From Paramarasmius palmivorus (lineage: Eukaryota > Basidiomycota > Agaricomycetes > Agaricales > Marasmiaceae), in assembly GCA_037176845.1 (NCBI GenBank), contig JAYKXP010000009.1, positions 744,001 through 808,000 on the forward strand: a stretch of DNA of 64,000 nt. Reading direction: 5' to 3'. Positions within the stretch are counted from its first letter, which is position 1. The number at the start of each line of letters is the position of its first letter. The notes under the pieces are model-generated. The model was not told the DNA's origin. It searched no databases and was given only the letters and a program-made list of their open reading frames with translations. Positions 48,201 through 59,342 of the stretch are shown piece by piece. The translations under genes and the position numbers were made by a program.

Positions 48201-51200
48201 ATCATCATCAAGCCTGATCGATACATCGCTGTTAGAATCGGGCGCATTCGCACCTAATACAACATTGTTGCCAGGATTCTCAATTATACTAGTAGCACCC
48301 CCGGCCTGCGGCAACCCAGGGTAGCACTCCGGTGAAGGATGCATCGTGTTGACAAACGTTTCGATACTCTTCCAATAGAAAGATCGGTATTCGTGGCTGG
48401 TATAGTGATCCCCGTAGCCCATCAAGTAAGACATCACTTGTTGGCCCGAAAGTTCTTGCCTGGCTACAAGTGCAAACGAGCATTTCTGCAGCAAAGCTTT
48501 TCCAACTGATGCTGTGCTCTCCAGGTCTGATCTTTTTTCATTTACGCGTTTCATGGCCGTTTCCATTGTGCCGTATGCGACATGGGCTTTAAGTTGCGAC
48601 TTGGTAATATAATCGGTGACGTAGTGTGTGAGAGCCTTTGCTGCTCCACCGGAACCAACAAACTTGATGTCCATGTTGCATCTCAGCGCGCGAAGTATAT
48701 ATGGATTATAGTTGTTGATGAGAGGGTCAATGTGCCTCAGTGTTAACTCCCCTGTATCGTCGTCCACTGTTGTAACAGGAACTATTTTTCGGAATTCTGC
48801 CAGTTCGAATCTGCATACCTTTGGTTTACCACTGCCTTTTTTCCAATATTTGTAGCAGGTAGGTTTGTGATCATGGGTTTGGCAGTTCTTTACGAGGTTG
48901 AAGAAGTCTTTTTTTTCAGGAAGATCTCCGTCCAAACTCAGCAAATGGTTTGGTACACCGCGAACACTTACTGGACTGAGGACGTCAGAGGGAACCGTAA
49001 TATGAGTGCTGGGGTTTTCAGGAAGCGATGTGCAAATCGCGTCATCCATAAACTTAATAAGGCGCTCCTTGAATGCGAGATCATTGAACTGGGTAACGCG
49101 CTCCCGAATCTGATTAGTATTGCACGCGCCTTCGCACCAAACTAGCATATGGCAATGCAAACTGCCCCGCCCTTGGTTTTCAACAGTACCGTAATACGAT
49201 TTGACAATACCAAAAAGACCTTGGCCACCAGTTCTCCCTTTCGTATCATATCCAAGGAGAAAGCGTATGAAGTTACGCATGTACAAATCAAAGAACGTAG
49301 CACCGAGATACGGGTTTTTGGCGATCATGGCGCAATCGCGATTATAATTCGGTCCATGGTCTGATAGAAAGTTGTCAACATCAAAATCCTCACCGGCTAG
49401 AAAGCGCACGACGGGATTGAATGTGTCAGCAGGATTAATGGTTATGAAAAAAGTAGGCAATCCATGCGCAATCTGCAATCCTCGAATTTCACGCCTCATC
49501 ATGGCTTTAGAGGCCGAGGAACCAGGCACGTTACACGTCACAGTGTTCACTTCTCTCATTAAATTTACAACTTCTTGTTCCTCTCGGGCAAAGCCAGTGG
49601 TCGACGAATTGATAGCCAATTTGTTAACAACCCCCGTAACTGTTTCGATATCAATAGCAGACGCTCTTTGGGCAAACGTAGCGAAACTGGATTGCTTGAC
49701 TTTGTAGGAGGTGCGTCTCAAAATCTCTCGGCGCTGCAGCATGTTAAAAGCAGTGAAAAGAAACGAATAGTGCTCCTGAAATCTTCGATCACGCAGTCTG
49801 AAGAGGTGTTTGACTTGTCGCTCTAGGGAGACACGAATAGATCGGTTGACGTTCTCAAATCCTCCAATACCATATGGGAACAGAGTGGGATACATCATTG
49901 GGAAAAGTTCGGGGTTGTAGAACTCATTTACGGGCTGTGGTCCGTGTACGTGCTCATAATATGCGTTGCCCTTCTCAATAACATGTCTAATTGCAGCTGC
50001 CTTCAAATCATAGGCTGACGCATTCATGTCAATGTCGGCGATAACGATACTCTGGAAGGGATAAGGAAGGTCATCGATAGAATCGGAGGTAACGCCTTCT
50101 GGCCCAGGGATATCATACATATCGTATCGGGACGTCAGAACATCGAGGTCATCATTAGGTGGCGTGACTTCAATGTGAACCGGGAGAACGAATTCGTCGG
50201 GCCAAGAGGACATTGCAGCGTGATCAATGGTAATGGAACTGTACAAGGGATTGTTATGTTTCAACCACACCAGTGCAGCCCTGACTTTGTGCGCTCGAAC
50301 GTACAAGGGTTTAGCTTTAGTCTTCAACCACTCTTCCGACGGCTTTTTCGACCCGATAAACAATACGCAGATTGGAGACGTCAATTCTTCTACTGATGGA
50401 GGCAATATAGTAGCCACTTTTCCTGGATCCTGAGGGTATACCATGATATGACCCTTGAAGCCCTTTTGGCGCTTGGAGCGCAATCGGTCCAGATTACCCT
50501 GTACGCCACCTGTGTCTCGCGCGGTATCCCTTGCATCGTCGTTTTCGCCTGTCAACCGGTCTTCTTTAAATTGGATGACCCAAACTTTTGCTCTAACTCT
50601 GGCGATCATTGCCTCCTCCACAACGGTCAAGTCTTTCAATTCTTCAGGTACATCGCCCAATAACATGTGGTTAGCGAGGGACAGTGGTGGCACCTTTCCT
50701 TTTTTCAGGTGGCGATTACACGGAGTACAGACCTTCAGCCGCGTTTCGTTTCCAGTCATCACAACTCCACATTCATCCAAAACCAAGTCTCGGAGGCTAT
50801 TGCCTTCCAGGGTTTCATAAGCTGCATCATTCGCAGAGTTGAGCCAAAAAGGATCCACAACGATGTCGGGTTCATCAGGACGTTTGGGGCGTTTGTCGGG
50901 ACGCTTCAAGGGACTCAGGTCTGTAGTAGACGAAGTTAGAATCACCTGGTCAACAATTGGCACGTTTTCGCTGCAAATAGCACAAGTGAATTGTTTCAAA
51001 GCCTCGGAGGATGTGGCATGCTTAAACTGTTCCACTAGGGACATCTTAAACTCGTGGCTCAAATCGGGTGGCCAGTCGTTATTGAGATCGTCAGAAGAGT
51101 GAGGATTATCCCGTTCAGTATTGTCTTGCGTCCCGATCTCTTGAATATGTTCGGCTAAAACGTCTTTCGCATTCGATAACGTATAGGGTTTGTTCACTCC

Positions 51201-52720
51201 GAGTATCTTCAACACCCGTTTGATTAACGTCGGAGGTAAGCGTTCGTTGATGTCTTTTAGAATCTCTAGTTGCTTTGCATCGTCTAAGACTTCGTCGGAG
51301 TAAACATCCTTCATCATAGTGCAACCGGCACCTCCTCCCTGATTGAAACATGTGCCGTGGACGAAGTGCGCTAAGATCTCTTGCCTTATTTCAGACGCAG
51401 TGCCTGTGAATCTAGAGACCTTTATCCCGTGTGCAAAGGCAGTAGAAACTAGTACAGGTAACGAAAGCCTGTCAAAATTGTGGAAGGTGTCACGCAAAGT
51501 TTTTGAAGCAATGTCACTGTCCGAATTCTTAAGAGACAAAGAAAACTCTCTGAGGCGGCGAATCAAATATGGACGGCCTTGGTTCAGAGCTCTGGCACCA
51601 TCAATGTCTATTCCCACAGCTTTTATGGCTTTCAATAGATATTCAACCTCGCGTGGTGCCAGCGCCGCCGCAGCTGCAATTGATTGACTCGACTTGTCAG
51701 AGAACTCGCGGCCCAGGAGTCGGCATCCTTCTGTTACGTGTTTCGAAACCGTGCACATCCCCGTGAATATGTGATGTAAAAGGGCCAATGTGATCCTGGA
51801 TGCATCAGCAAACCCTGCAGCTTGAATACCGTGCAAAGACGCGAGTGCCACCAAAGGTGCAACATCGTCAAGGAAGACGGAGCAGCGCACACCTGTACGA
51901 CCATTGCCTGTTAAGACCGACTCCATTATAGAAACACTGGACGGGATATCATTGTATGCAACGGGTATCATAGACGATGATGGAACAGAAGCAGATTCAA
52001 CGGGGTAACGATATGCAACCGTCCCGGAAACGTCTCCGGGCGGCGAAACGGGTTTAGGCAGGTAAGAGAATCCTGCGATGGTGTATCAAAGTCTGTTCGT
52101 GGAGTCGACTTCAAGTTACGAACCTGATGGTGCGGCCATTGAAGTAGTCAACGAAAGGACATTGTCCTGGTTTGCATTGGCTGATGTCGTGATCAGTAAC
52201 GTATCAAGAGCTATGTTAAATACTGACCTGCAAACGCAGAGCTGGCAGGACTGCTTGAGGGACCTGGCAAATGATGAAACATAAGCAGGCAGTTGTTAGG
52301 GGTAATGGTGATCGCTGACCTGGAGGTAATGCATAGCTGCGAGGAAAAGGGGGTGGTGCCGTTGTCGTTGTCGTGATACCTGCAAAAGCTTCTGGCCATC
52401 AATAGTTGGAGGACAATCGCAGAAGCCTACTCACTCGCATAGTGCTGCAGTATATCCACCCACCCAGACACTTCGCATCTCTGATGGAAATCAGCGCCAA
52501 AGACGACATCGGTACCAGGGGGTATGTCCGGTGCAGAGACGAAGTCGAAGGGAGTCGAGAGAGCACCGTAGTTACGAGAAATAGTCACAGTGGTTCGGAC
52601 CCAAGTGCCGATGTGGGGAATATTGTGATGTCTGACGAATGACTGCGAAATCTGCGATCTCGGATATCGATAGTCAAAAGCGTGGCGAGCAGGGGACGAG
52701 GACAGGGACACCAAAGACAT
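45259..52720 (-). CDS. Helitron Rep/helicase (RepHel)
   Basis: Six exons, all in frame: 52720-52435, 52379-52320, 52263-52228, 52180-52124, 52072-45387 and 45336-45259, giving 2,400 residues. The first four introns are all phase 1, the last phase 0. Order of domains: an N-terminal segment of unknown type (GTDVVFGADFHQRC); Pro/Ser/Thr-rich linker from the small exons; Cys pairs CAIC and CTPC, zinc-binding-like; Helitron Rep domain with HUH motif GSLHCHMLVWCEG (49149-49157) and the paired tyrosines in YVTDYITKSQ (about 48601-48632); PIF1-type helicase with GGPGGTGKS (46927-46953), DEVSM, FAGDFAQLPPV, THKSQGQT and VMLSRVTSMQG. The last exon adds a basic tail (TQTRKRPIQ). No stop or frameshift. 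It nicks, unwinds and copies its own DNA. Confidence 0.9.
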
Positions 52721-52727
52721 GGTAGAG

Positions 52728-52767
52728 AAACAAAGACGGATGCACGGTACAAAACAAAGACGGATGC
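52728..52767. repeat. Two 16-bp direct repeats upstream of RepHel
   Basis: AAACAAAGACGGATGC occurs at 52728-52743 and again at 52752-52767, identical, with a 24-bp period. Just beyond, AATGCTGAC-type units repeat three times (52783-52808). They may be subterminal sequence of the Helitron or promoter sites. Confidence 0.6.
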
Positions 52768-52928
52768 GGCAACTGCTTACACAATGCTGACAAATGCTGA
52801 CCAATGCTTACATGAAAGGTCGGTTTTCGACGAGGTGCATAACCCACTACTTACGTAGCGGGAATAGTATACACTTTGCTAAGGTTCGATATTACAAGAC
52901 AACAAGCAGCTAACAAGACACCAAACAT

Positions 52929-54790
52929 TTACGATGAACCCTCCCCGTCAGTTTTTGCTTTCTTCGCAGCCTGCAACACTGGCGGTGCATCCTGCCCACG
53001 AACACCGACGTCAGGACCACCATCAGGCTCAACGGCACGTTTCCTCTTCTCTCCGACCTGAGTAGCATCTGTATCGCCATTCGTTTCGGTAGCAGCGTCG
53101 TTTTTGCTTTCGCTACGACCACCCGGTCTGCCACCTCTTCCTCGTCCTCCCCGTCCCCCACGACCACCTCTTCCCCCATCGCGACCCCCTCTTCCTCCAT
53201 CGCGACCCCCACGACCACGGCCACCACGGCCACCACGTCCTCCCCGTGAAAAGTTAGATTCCTTACTGCTCTCTTCTGTCTGACGAAGGGCGTTTCGTGC
53301 ACCGGATTGTGCGCGGCGGATCATGAAGGCCTTCTCGTCCTCCTCTGTGAACTATTGTCAACTTCCGGTAATAAATGTGGGCAGCAGGGGGCGAAACATA
53401 CCGGAAATCGTTGACCAGGTTATCGGATTTCCGTTTATGGTCTTGACCGCCTCCTTCACCTTGGTAATGTCCTCCTCCGACAATGTTCCATGGAACCCGA
53501 CAAGACCGTGGTTGTCCCCACGAGAATAGTCTATGAAAGGTGTTTTCCCTTCAAACAGATCCCGCATAGGTTGCTGGGAACTACGTTAGCAAAGCTTGGT
53601 AACACGGTAAATTCACTCACTTTGATATCATTCCAAGAAAAGTTCTCGCCAACACCCTCAAACTTGAGAGTGCTGCCTTTGACATACGGTACCTCCTCGT
53701 CCTTGACAGTGCCATTTCCATGGTTATCTCGAGTGATAAGCAGCTTCTTGCCAAAGTACTCCATATACACATCCTTCTTCGGTTTGCCATCTGCAGCCAC
53801 GGAAGCAGCATCCTCGAGGAGACCACCGTCTTTTTTGGGTATCATAAAGGCATTGAAGCCCTTGCGGACATTAAAGTTGTCCCGTTTTCGATCGGCAGCC
53901 TTGCCAGTGAGGCCTTTCTCCTTGATTTTCATCTCGCAGTAGGCCTCTCTGTGCAACCTCATCAGTAAAAGAGGTAGAAATCCCGATAAAAACGAACTTT
54001 GTCATGGTGATGAGCTCCTTGCCGTCAAAGGTAGGTTTTGGATCGGCGTTGAGGAATGCCTCCACACCGCTGGGTTCAGTGAACTCAACGAATACAGAGT
54101 TCTGTTAATTATTCAGCGATAACAACATAAATAGCTGCGAGCAATACGGCACCTTGAACTTTTTGTTTTCATCTCTTCTCATTCGCACTTCGTTTGTACT
54201 CGCGTATCCCTGGAAAAAGTCTTCTAACCGTACTTGAAGAGTATCATCCTCGTCCGGGAATCCTTTCTGGCAAAGACTGAGGATGCAGGCCTACAGAACA
54301 GGAAACAAAACGTACTGCATATACACTCCGAGCAAATTGGCCCTGAGGCTCCTTCACCTCGTTTTTTCTCCGAACATTCTTCCCTGCCTCGTCCACTTCG
54401 AGGTACTGACTTGTACGAAGAGCGTCCGTGACCCATTCAATCCCGTTCTTGCTATATTCCCGCATACGTTTGAAAGACGCAATAGTATCAATGGGAACCC
54501 AATGATCAGGGTTCTTGGAATGTAATGACCACATGAACCTGATAGGACCTTAGTTGACCTTCTTCACGGTGAACAGACAACATACTTGTCATAAGGAAGG
54601 TTGGAGTCGGCGAAATAAAATTCAACTGACTTGAAGGTGAGCTTAATTTCAATGAAAAAAATTGCGCCTACGTACCCTGTCGAACCGCCCGGTCTTTCTT
54701 CATCTTTTCCTCGTCGTTCCCCATTTCAACGTCGGTTTTCTCCACCACCGGTAATGTCTCCGCAGGCTTCTCGGCTGCTACCTCCGACAT
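52929..54790 (-). CDS. LHP1: La protein (RNA-binding, La motif, RRM, RGG tail)
   Basis: A nuclear chaperone that binds the UUU-OH 3' ends of new RNA polymerase III transcripts, by family. Multi-exon. Start MSEVAAEKPAETLPVV; the La motif includes VEFYFADSNLPYDKFM, HWVPIDTIASFKRM and VTDALRTSQYLEVDE; RRM1 has VRLEDFFQGYASTNEV and NSVFVEFTEPSGVEAFLN; a second, atypical RRM includes LVGFHGTLSEEDITKVKEAV. A Gly-Arg-rich tail of about 45 residues follows (53115-53250), then a basic nuclear signal (EKRKRAVEP) and KKAKTDGEGSS*. The RGG extension is longer than in yeast La. All exons open; the start is fixed by the short acidic leader and the upstream promoter elements. Confidence 0.88.
53115..53250 (-). 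repeat. Gly-Arg-coding repeat in the La gene
   Basis: Short degenerate repeats (GGRGG, RDGGRGG) code for an RGG tail. Length variation between strains is likely. Confidence 0.7.
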
Positions 54791-54920
54791 TGTAGATTAA
54801 AATAAGATAATAAGAAAGATATCGGGGTAGCTGGGTAGAGATATGATGCACTGCAGGTCAGAACCAGTCAAAACCGGTCAGAAATGCAGCTGTGACCGAG
54901 GGGAAAAAAGTTGCTTGTCC

Positions 54921-54959
54921 ATCTTATCTCATCTGCTCACGTGAATAGAGAGATAAGAT
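54921..54959. promoter_or_regulatory. GATA palindrome centred on an E-box
   Basis: ATCTTATCTC and GAGATAAGAT form a perfect 10-bp inverted repeat; each arm is a GATA-factor site. CACGTG (54938-54943) sits at the exact centre. It lies about 130-170 bp upstream of the La start codon. GATA plus bHLH control is inferred. Confidence 0.45.
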
Positions 54960-55033
54960 AACTTTGTGAATCAATGTGATGTAACTCATCCTCTCTTCTG
55001 GACCCGGACGACGATGACCATACAGCCCATACC

Positions 55034-55338
55034 GATTCCCATGATGATTCCTATAGGCGAAACTCACAGGGAATATGGATCATGCTTCATTTATCATGAT
55101 CTGCATTGACGGTCAGTTTCAGGTTACTATGGATATATTCCTGGCTCATGGTTATTCTAACCTCACGCGCTTGCTTGCTCGTCGTCTGAGGGGCCGGTTG
55201 CAGGTCTACTGATTCCCGTGATGGGCGAAGCTCACATGGAACGTTCTAAAGTAAGGACGATGCTTCATTTATCATGATCTGCACTGACCGTCAGTTTCAG
55301 GTTGCCATGGTCGTATTCCTGGCTCACAGTTATTCTAA
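55034..55338. repeat. Direct repeat pair
   Basis: Two units of about 127 bp (55034-55160 and 55211-55338) share GATTCCC, ATGCTTCATTTATCATGATC, GGTCAGTTTCAGGTT-like and ATTCCTGGCTCA blocks in the same order. They lie 0.6-0.9 kb upstream of the DUF6534 gene. Confidence 0.7.
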
Positions 55339-55927
55339 TATGATCCCAATTTTCCGGTTTCTCGCGGTGCTCTTTGAAATTGAGAAGTTTGGTACTGAGG
55401 TTGTGGCTCTGCATCATCCTCATCAATGCGGACACTTCATATCTTGATTGAGATGCAAGATTCCTGCTGTTGAGCTTAAAGAGGGATGGTTGCTCTCCTG
55501 CGGAGTTTGCATCAAGATGGATACTCTATATACTCGAATCATTTAAGTTCCAACGTGGTTATCAGAGTGAGTCATTTGAATGCTTTACGCACGGGGTTCG
55601 GGCTTATTTCTGTTTACATGTAGATAGCAACGTTTTTTTGCAGCGAGTAAAGAAAATGTGACGGCGACAAGGGGCATTTATCGCCCATAACAGGACATGA
55701 CCACGATGCCGACTCTCGGAATAAGAAGCCTCCTATGCGGTCATGCGTATCGGTCGGATGCTGTCCTTATACTTGATGTTCTCAATGATCATCATCCCTC
55801 AATCAAGATGGGGTCCTCCTGACCCTCTTACGGGGGTTCCTAGGATCCATACTCTCTGCATCAATGGAGTATGATGAGAGCTATCCTGGGATAGACGCCA
55901 GTGCCCATGTTTGGAACAGCCTCGAAC

Positions 55928-57842
55928 ATGATGGGTACATATATCGGTGTAAGCCCAGTGTTCTTGTCGTACCCCATCATGTCGAACAATGCAGACAGTT
56001 TTGGGCCTCCCTACATCGGAGCCATCTTCTATATGTTGTATGTTATCTAGTGCTTATGTGTTTGTTCCTCCAAACTGATGTTTTCAAGCCTGTTCGGGGT
56101 GGCTACGACCCAAGTATTCCTCTTCTTCAGGTTCAACAGCAGGGTCTATTACCTGAATAAGGCCGCGGTAAGCCTCTTTATGTATGGGTGCTATGATTTC
56201 TGAGTTGTTATTCAGGTCATTCTTCTATGGTCAGTATCGAGACCCATAGGCCGTATGATTAAGACCTTAGCATGTGTTCAGGCTACTGTCTCTACTTGAT
56301 CTTGTCTTCTTGTGCCACTTTGTATACCATTATCTCGTGGTCAACAATACCGATAAGACCATAGTGTGGAGCATGCAAGTAAGTGTCTTCATACATTTGG
56401 ATTTCAGCGGTCTAAAAATGTCTGTCGCGCGTGTAGGCACAGTCGGCCGTAAATGTAGGCTCCCAGCATGATATTCTTTCTAAGAGACTCAGACCGCTCG
56501 ATAGCTGATGCTCATGAACTTAACTCAATTGTGCGTTCTCCTTGTTCTTGCGTTTCCTCCATTTTTCATGTGGATGATTCAGGTCGTATACGCTACGATT
56601 GTGGCAAGTCTTGGTCGGTCAGCGGCAGCTTCGTATCGTGTTGTGCACTTGCCTTGTAAGCCAGCTTTCAAATACCTCTATAAGTCTTGGTGACGAAAAT
56701 AAATTAGTCGATTTTGATTTTGGGGGGGCTTGGTGAGTATCATCTTTCACATTCTGCGCCATGACTTATGCTTGCTTTCTTCTTGGTAATCAGGCCTGTC
56801 CATCTGTGCGTTCTTTCATTGTTTTGAAGTCCCCCAGACTGTTGACCCTTCGTGCCTGAAGATATACCAAGTCAAATGTACGTCCAATCCCCTCTCTAAA
56901 GTTCTCGACCAACCATACTTTCAAAGGCATCCTGGAGCTACAATGGATACTATCGGGAAAGTCAGGGTGCGAGTTGCTGTAACGTATTGCAAGGCGGAAT
57001 GCAGCTGACTTCGTTTAGGACGCGATGCTGTTAGTGCTCGTAAATTCGATCGTCATCGACCTTGCCATTTGTGGTTCATTGATATATGGCTTATGGAGAT
57101 TCGGTACGAAGCTTGGATGGTGAGGTTCCATACCTGCTTTCCGTTTCCTTCTTGACAGTTTCTTCAAAAGGACGGATTCTAACTTCGTCTTCGTGGTCTC
57201 CTATGTGGTTAATACAGGTGCTATGGCGACGTGAGTTCTGGACTCAGCAAAATGATCATGTTCTAACATGGACACTAGGATGTTTTGTGTGGCTTCTTTC
57301 ATCCCCGTAAGACGCACCCACTTTCCTTCCTCTATATATGATCCTAATCATGACTGCTTCCAGTACCTCGTTCGGAGCTTTTTGCAGGAGCCTGATAAAA
57401 ATGAATGTATTGCCTTCAAAGCAGTCCATACAGGATTATATCTCAACTCCTTCCTCGGCATGTGAGTCCCCGTTTCACCAATTATGAGTCCAGCTCTCAC
57501 ACGCCATCTATTCCAGGATGAATGCTCGTCACTATTTCCAACGCAGGGAGTATAATGGGCCAGCTAGGTCGCCGGTTTCTATCATACCGTCGTCACTGCC
57601 AACTGGACGAAGAAGCGGCCACTTTCCTTCCGATAACGTCGCAAACCGGTACATGGGACAGCGCAATGAGACGATAAACGAAGCCGGATTACCTCTTTTC
57701 AAACCAGTGTCCAGGGATGGTTCGGTGAGTCAATTTCCCCTGAGCATAATTAGAAGCAGGCAATGACACCGTTTGGTAGGCTCAGGAAGGATTTAAGATG
57801 GTCGAGATCAAAGTTGATACGGAATGCGTTCAAAGCAAATGA
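55928..57842 (+). CDS. DUF6534-type integral membrane protein
   Basis: A multi-pass protein of the large Agaricomycete DUF6534 family; the function of the family is unknown. Reconstructed from about ten small exons. Recognised pieces in order: MMGTYIGVSPVF, GPPYIGAIFY spliced to ILFGVATTQVFLFF, NKAAVILLW spliced (56228 to 56281) to LLSLLDLVFLCHFVYHYLV, LILGGLGLSICAFF, MLLVLVNSIVIDLAICGSL, FFKRTDSNFVFVVSYVVN, then TGLYLNSFLGM joined to MNARHYFQRREYNG, matching the family's SKLYVNS-NAR end. The cytosolic tail ends VQSK* after a last intron. The part at about 56400-56700 (third to fourth helix) could not be joined with certainty, so one exon boundary there is open, or the gene has a lesion. Confidence 0.65.
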
Positions 57843-58096
57843 ATAGCAGAATATTGATGTGAAGTTATAGATGACAGTATGAATGTAATTTCGTTTTAAT
57901 TGGAGGATACACGAGGCATGTTCACTTCTCCCGACCAGTGATCAGCGTAGAGTGAACATTTAGCATTGTGAGGCGAGTGAGGTACACATTTACCAAAACA
58001 AGATCTCTATTCCATGCCTGTAATTCAAGCATCCATGATTCGATGGTACGTTCGTACTCTTTGTTATTCTAAACCTAGGTACCTTGTACGTGCGTT

Positions 58097-59274
58097 TCAC
58101 ACACAATGAACCTCTCCATCAGCATGGGTATCTATTCCGCGCTGATCAGTCCATGCCAAATATACGAGCAAGAGAGGTGACTTACGACAGTGCTGTGCGG
58201 CACTCGAAGTTGCTGAAGCCGAGGTGCTGGCCGGTTGATTGGTAGCACTAGTCGACGCGACAGGTGCAGATGAGGTGGTCGTGTTCGAAGATGTAACGGT
58301 TCCAGTGCATCCCTCGCCTGGATTGCCCACCACACGAGCGTAAACGTCTGCAGCAAAGTACTAAGGGCACGCCTATTAGTGAAAGCATGGGTAGTGTATG
58401 AGTTTACAGACCTGAAGCGAGTGGGTGTTATAGGTCGCATTTGTAGGATAGTCTATCGCAAGCTGCAAGCAGTCCTCGTAAGAGTCGGCATAATGCTCGA
58501 TGATCTCGTTGCCGATAGCGGGAATATGATAGAAGCGATGCCTAAGAAAAGATAATCAAGTGCTCGGGAGCTTGAGGAGATGGGGCACGTACATAAGATC
58601 AGTCGCAAAGTAATACGAGGGACTGTACTCTGCCACCGTGTATCCCAAAGCACAGAATTGCTCGAGCGGTTTGCGTCCTTCATACGATCTTTGGCAGATA
58701 ACCGTTTCCAAGGTAGCATTTTCGCCACGCCAGTGTCCATACCATCCCTCTTGATCACAACTAGGTGGGTTGTAAGTATCGAGTTTGCAGGAAAAACTAG
58801 ATCAATACGCACTTGCCATCAATGTTGTCGCACCGAAGGAGAACACCAGTCTTATCACCACTGATGAGTTGCTCGTAAGCCTAAAACATACTCAATAAAA
58901 GCTCGGTGCTGAGTAAAGCGAGATAGCCTACACCAATAACAGGGTATGGTTCTCCGGTCCCGAAGTAAGTTTTGAAGAGCTGGTCGGTATGACCGTGTTG
59001 CAGAACGTCTAGTGCGAACGTCAGAACAGAATAATGGGCAAGAAATGTAAAGTAACGTACAATCTCTAGCAACCGAAGCAAGCTCATAAGTCTCCTGCAG
59101 CGCCTTCGAGAGCTGACGGCGCTCAGTCACGTTGCATGATTCATGGATCGTGATTTTCGTTAAGGTATCCGTCAGCTCCCTAGATGCTAATGCATTTCCC
59201 GCTGACAAAGGGCGTGCGGCGGCAAAAGAGGTGAGAAGAGCGAGGAAGAGAGTAACAATCATGATGTCGATCAT
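58097..59274 (-). CDS. HRXXH family secreted zinc protein (Pra1/Asp f 2-like)
   Basis: Secreted protein of the family named for its HRxxH zinc motif, related to Candida Pra1 and Aspergillus Asp f 2, which bind zinc. Signal peptide MIDIMIVTLFLALLTSFAAA, then RQLSKALQETYELA, TYFGTGEPYPVIGV, LLRCDNIDGKC, ATDLM spliced to HRFYHIPAIGNEIIEHYAD (near 58540-58490), and LQYFAADVYA. A Ser/Thr-rich linker leads to the final exon, where splicing near 58142-58195 completes AQHCHTHADGEVHCV*, the Cys/His zinc-binding tail known from Pra1. Arg replaces the Glu of classical HExxH zincins, as usual in this family. TATA box CTATAAAA lies about 60 nt upstream. Role in zinc scavenging is inferred; no zinc transporter gene is seen next to it. 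Confidence 0.8.
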
Positions 59275-59334
59275 AATAATCGTGACAGAGGATGGATCCG
59301 AAACCCGTGAAGAATTTTGATTGGTATCCCCTCG

Positions 59335-59342
59335 TTTTATAG
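59335..59342 (-). promoter_or_regulatory. TATA box of the HRXXH gene
   Basis: Minus-strand CTATAAAA, about 60 nt upstream of the start at 59274. Confidence 0.5.

Larger units (their letters stand above)
45259..52767 (-). mobile_element. Autonomous Helitron (rolling-circle transposon); termini not resolved
   Basis: Defined here by its RepHel gene and upstream direct repeats. Helitrons move by HUH-nuclease rolling-circle replication, start with TC, end with a hairpin plus CTRR, and insert between A and T. I could not identify either terminus with confidence, so the limits given are minimal. The coding gene is undamaged, so the element may be mobile or recently so. It lies between the La gene and a hypothetical gene, both on the same strand. 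Confidence 0.8.
54791..55927. other. Intergenic region with promoter dyad and direct repeats
   Basis: Divergent region between the La gene and the membrane-protein gene. It holds the GATA/E-box palindrome and a pair of about 127-bp direct repeats, listed separately. No gene recognised. Confidence 0.6.

Noticed and set aside
52844..52882. Hairpin (CCACTAC/GTAGCGG) followed by CTAA, like a Helitron 3' end
   Set aside because: It points along the plus strand while RepHel is on the minus strand, the stem has a mismatch, and the 17-nt distance to CTAA and following G do not fit the usual end and A/T insertion site.
58490..58540. HRFYH as a broken HExxH zincin active site
   Set aside because: HRxxH is the normal motif of this protein family, so it is not a mutation.
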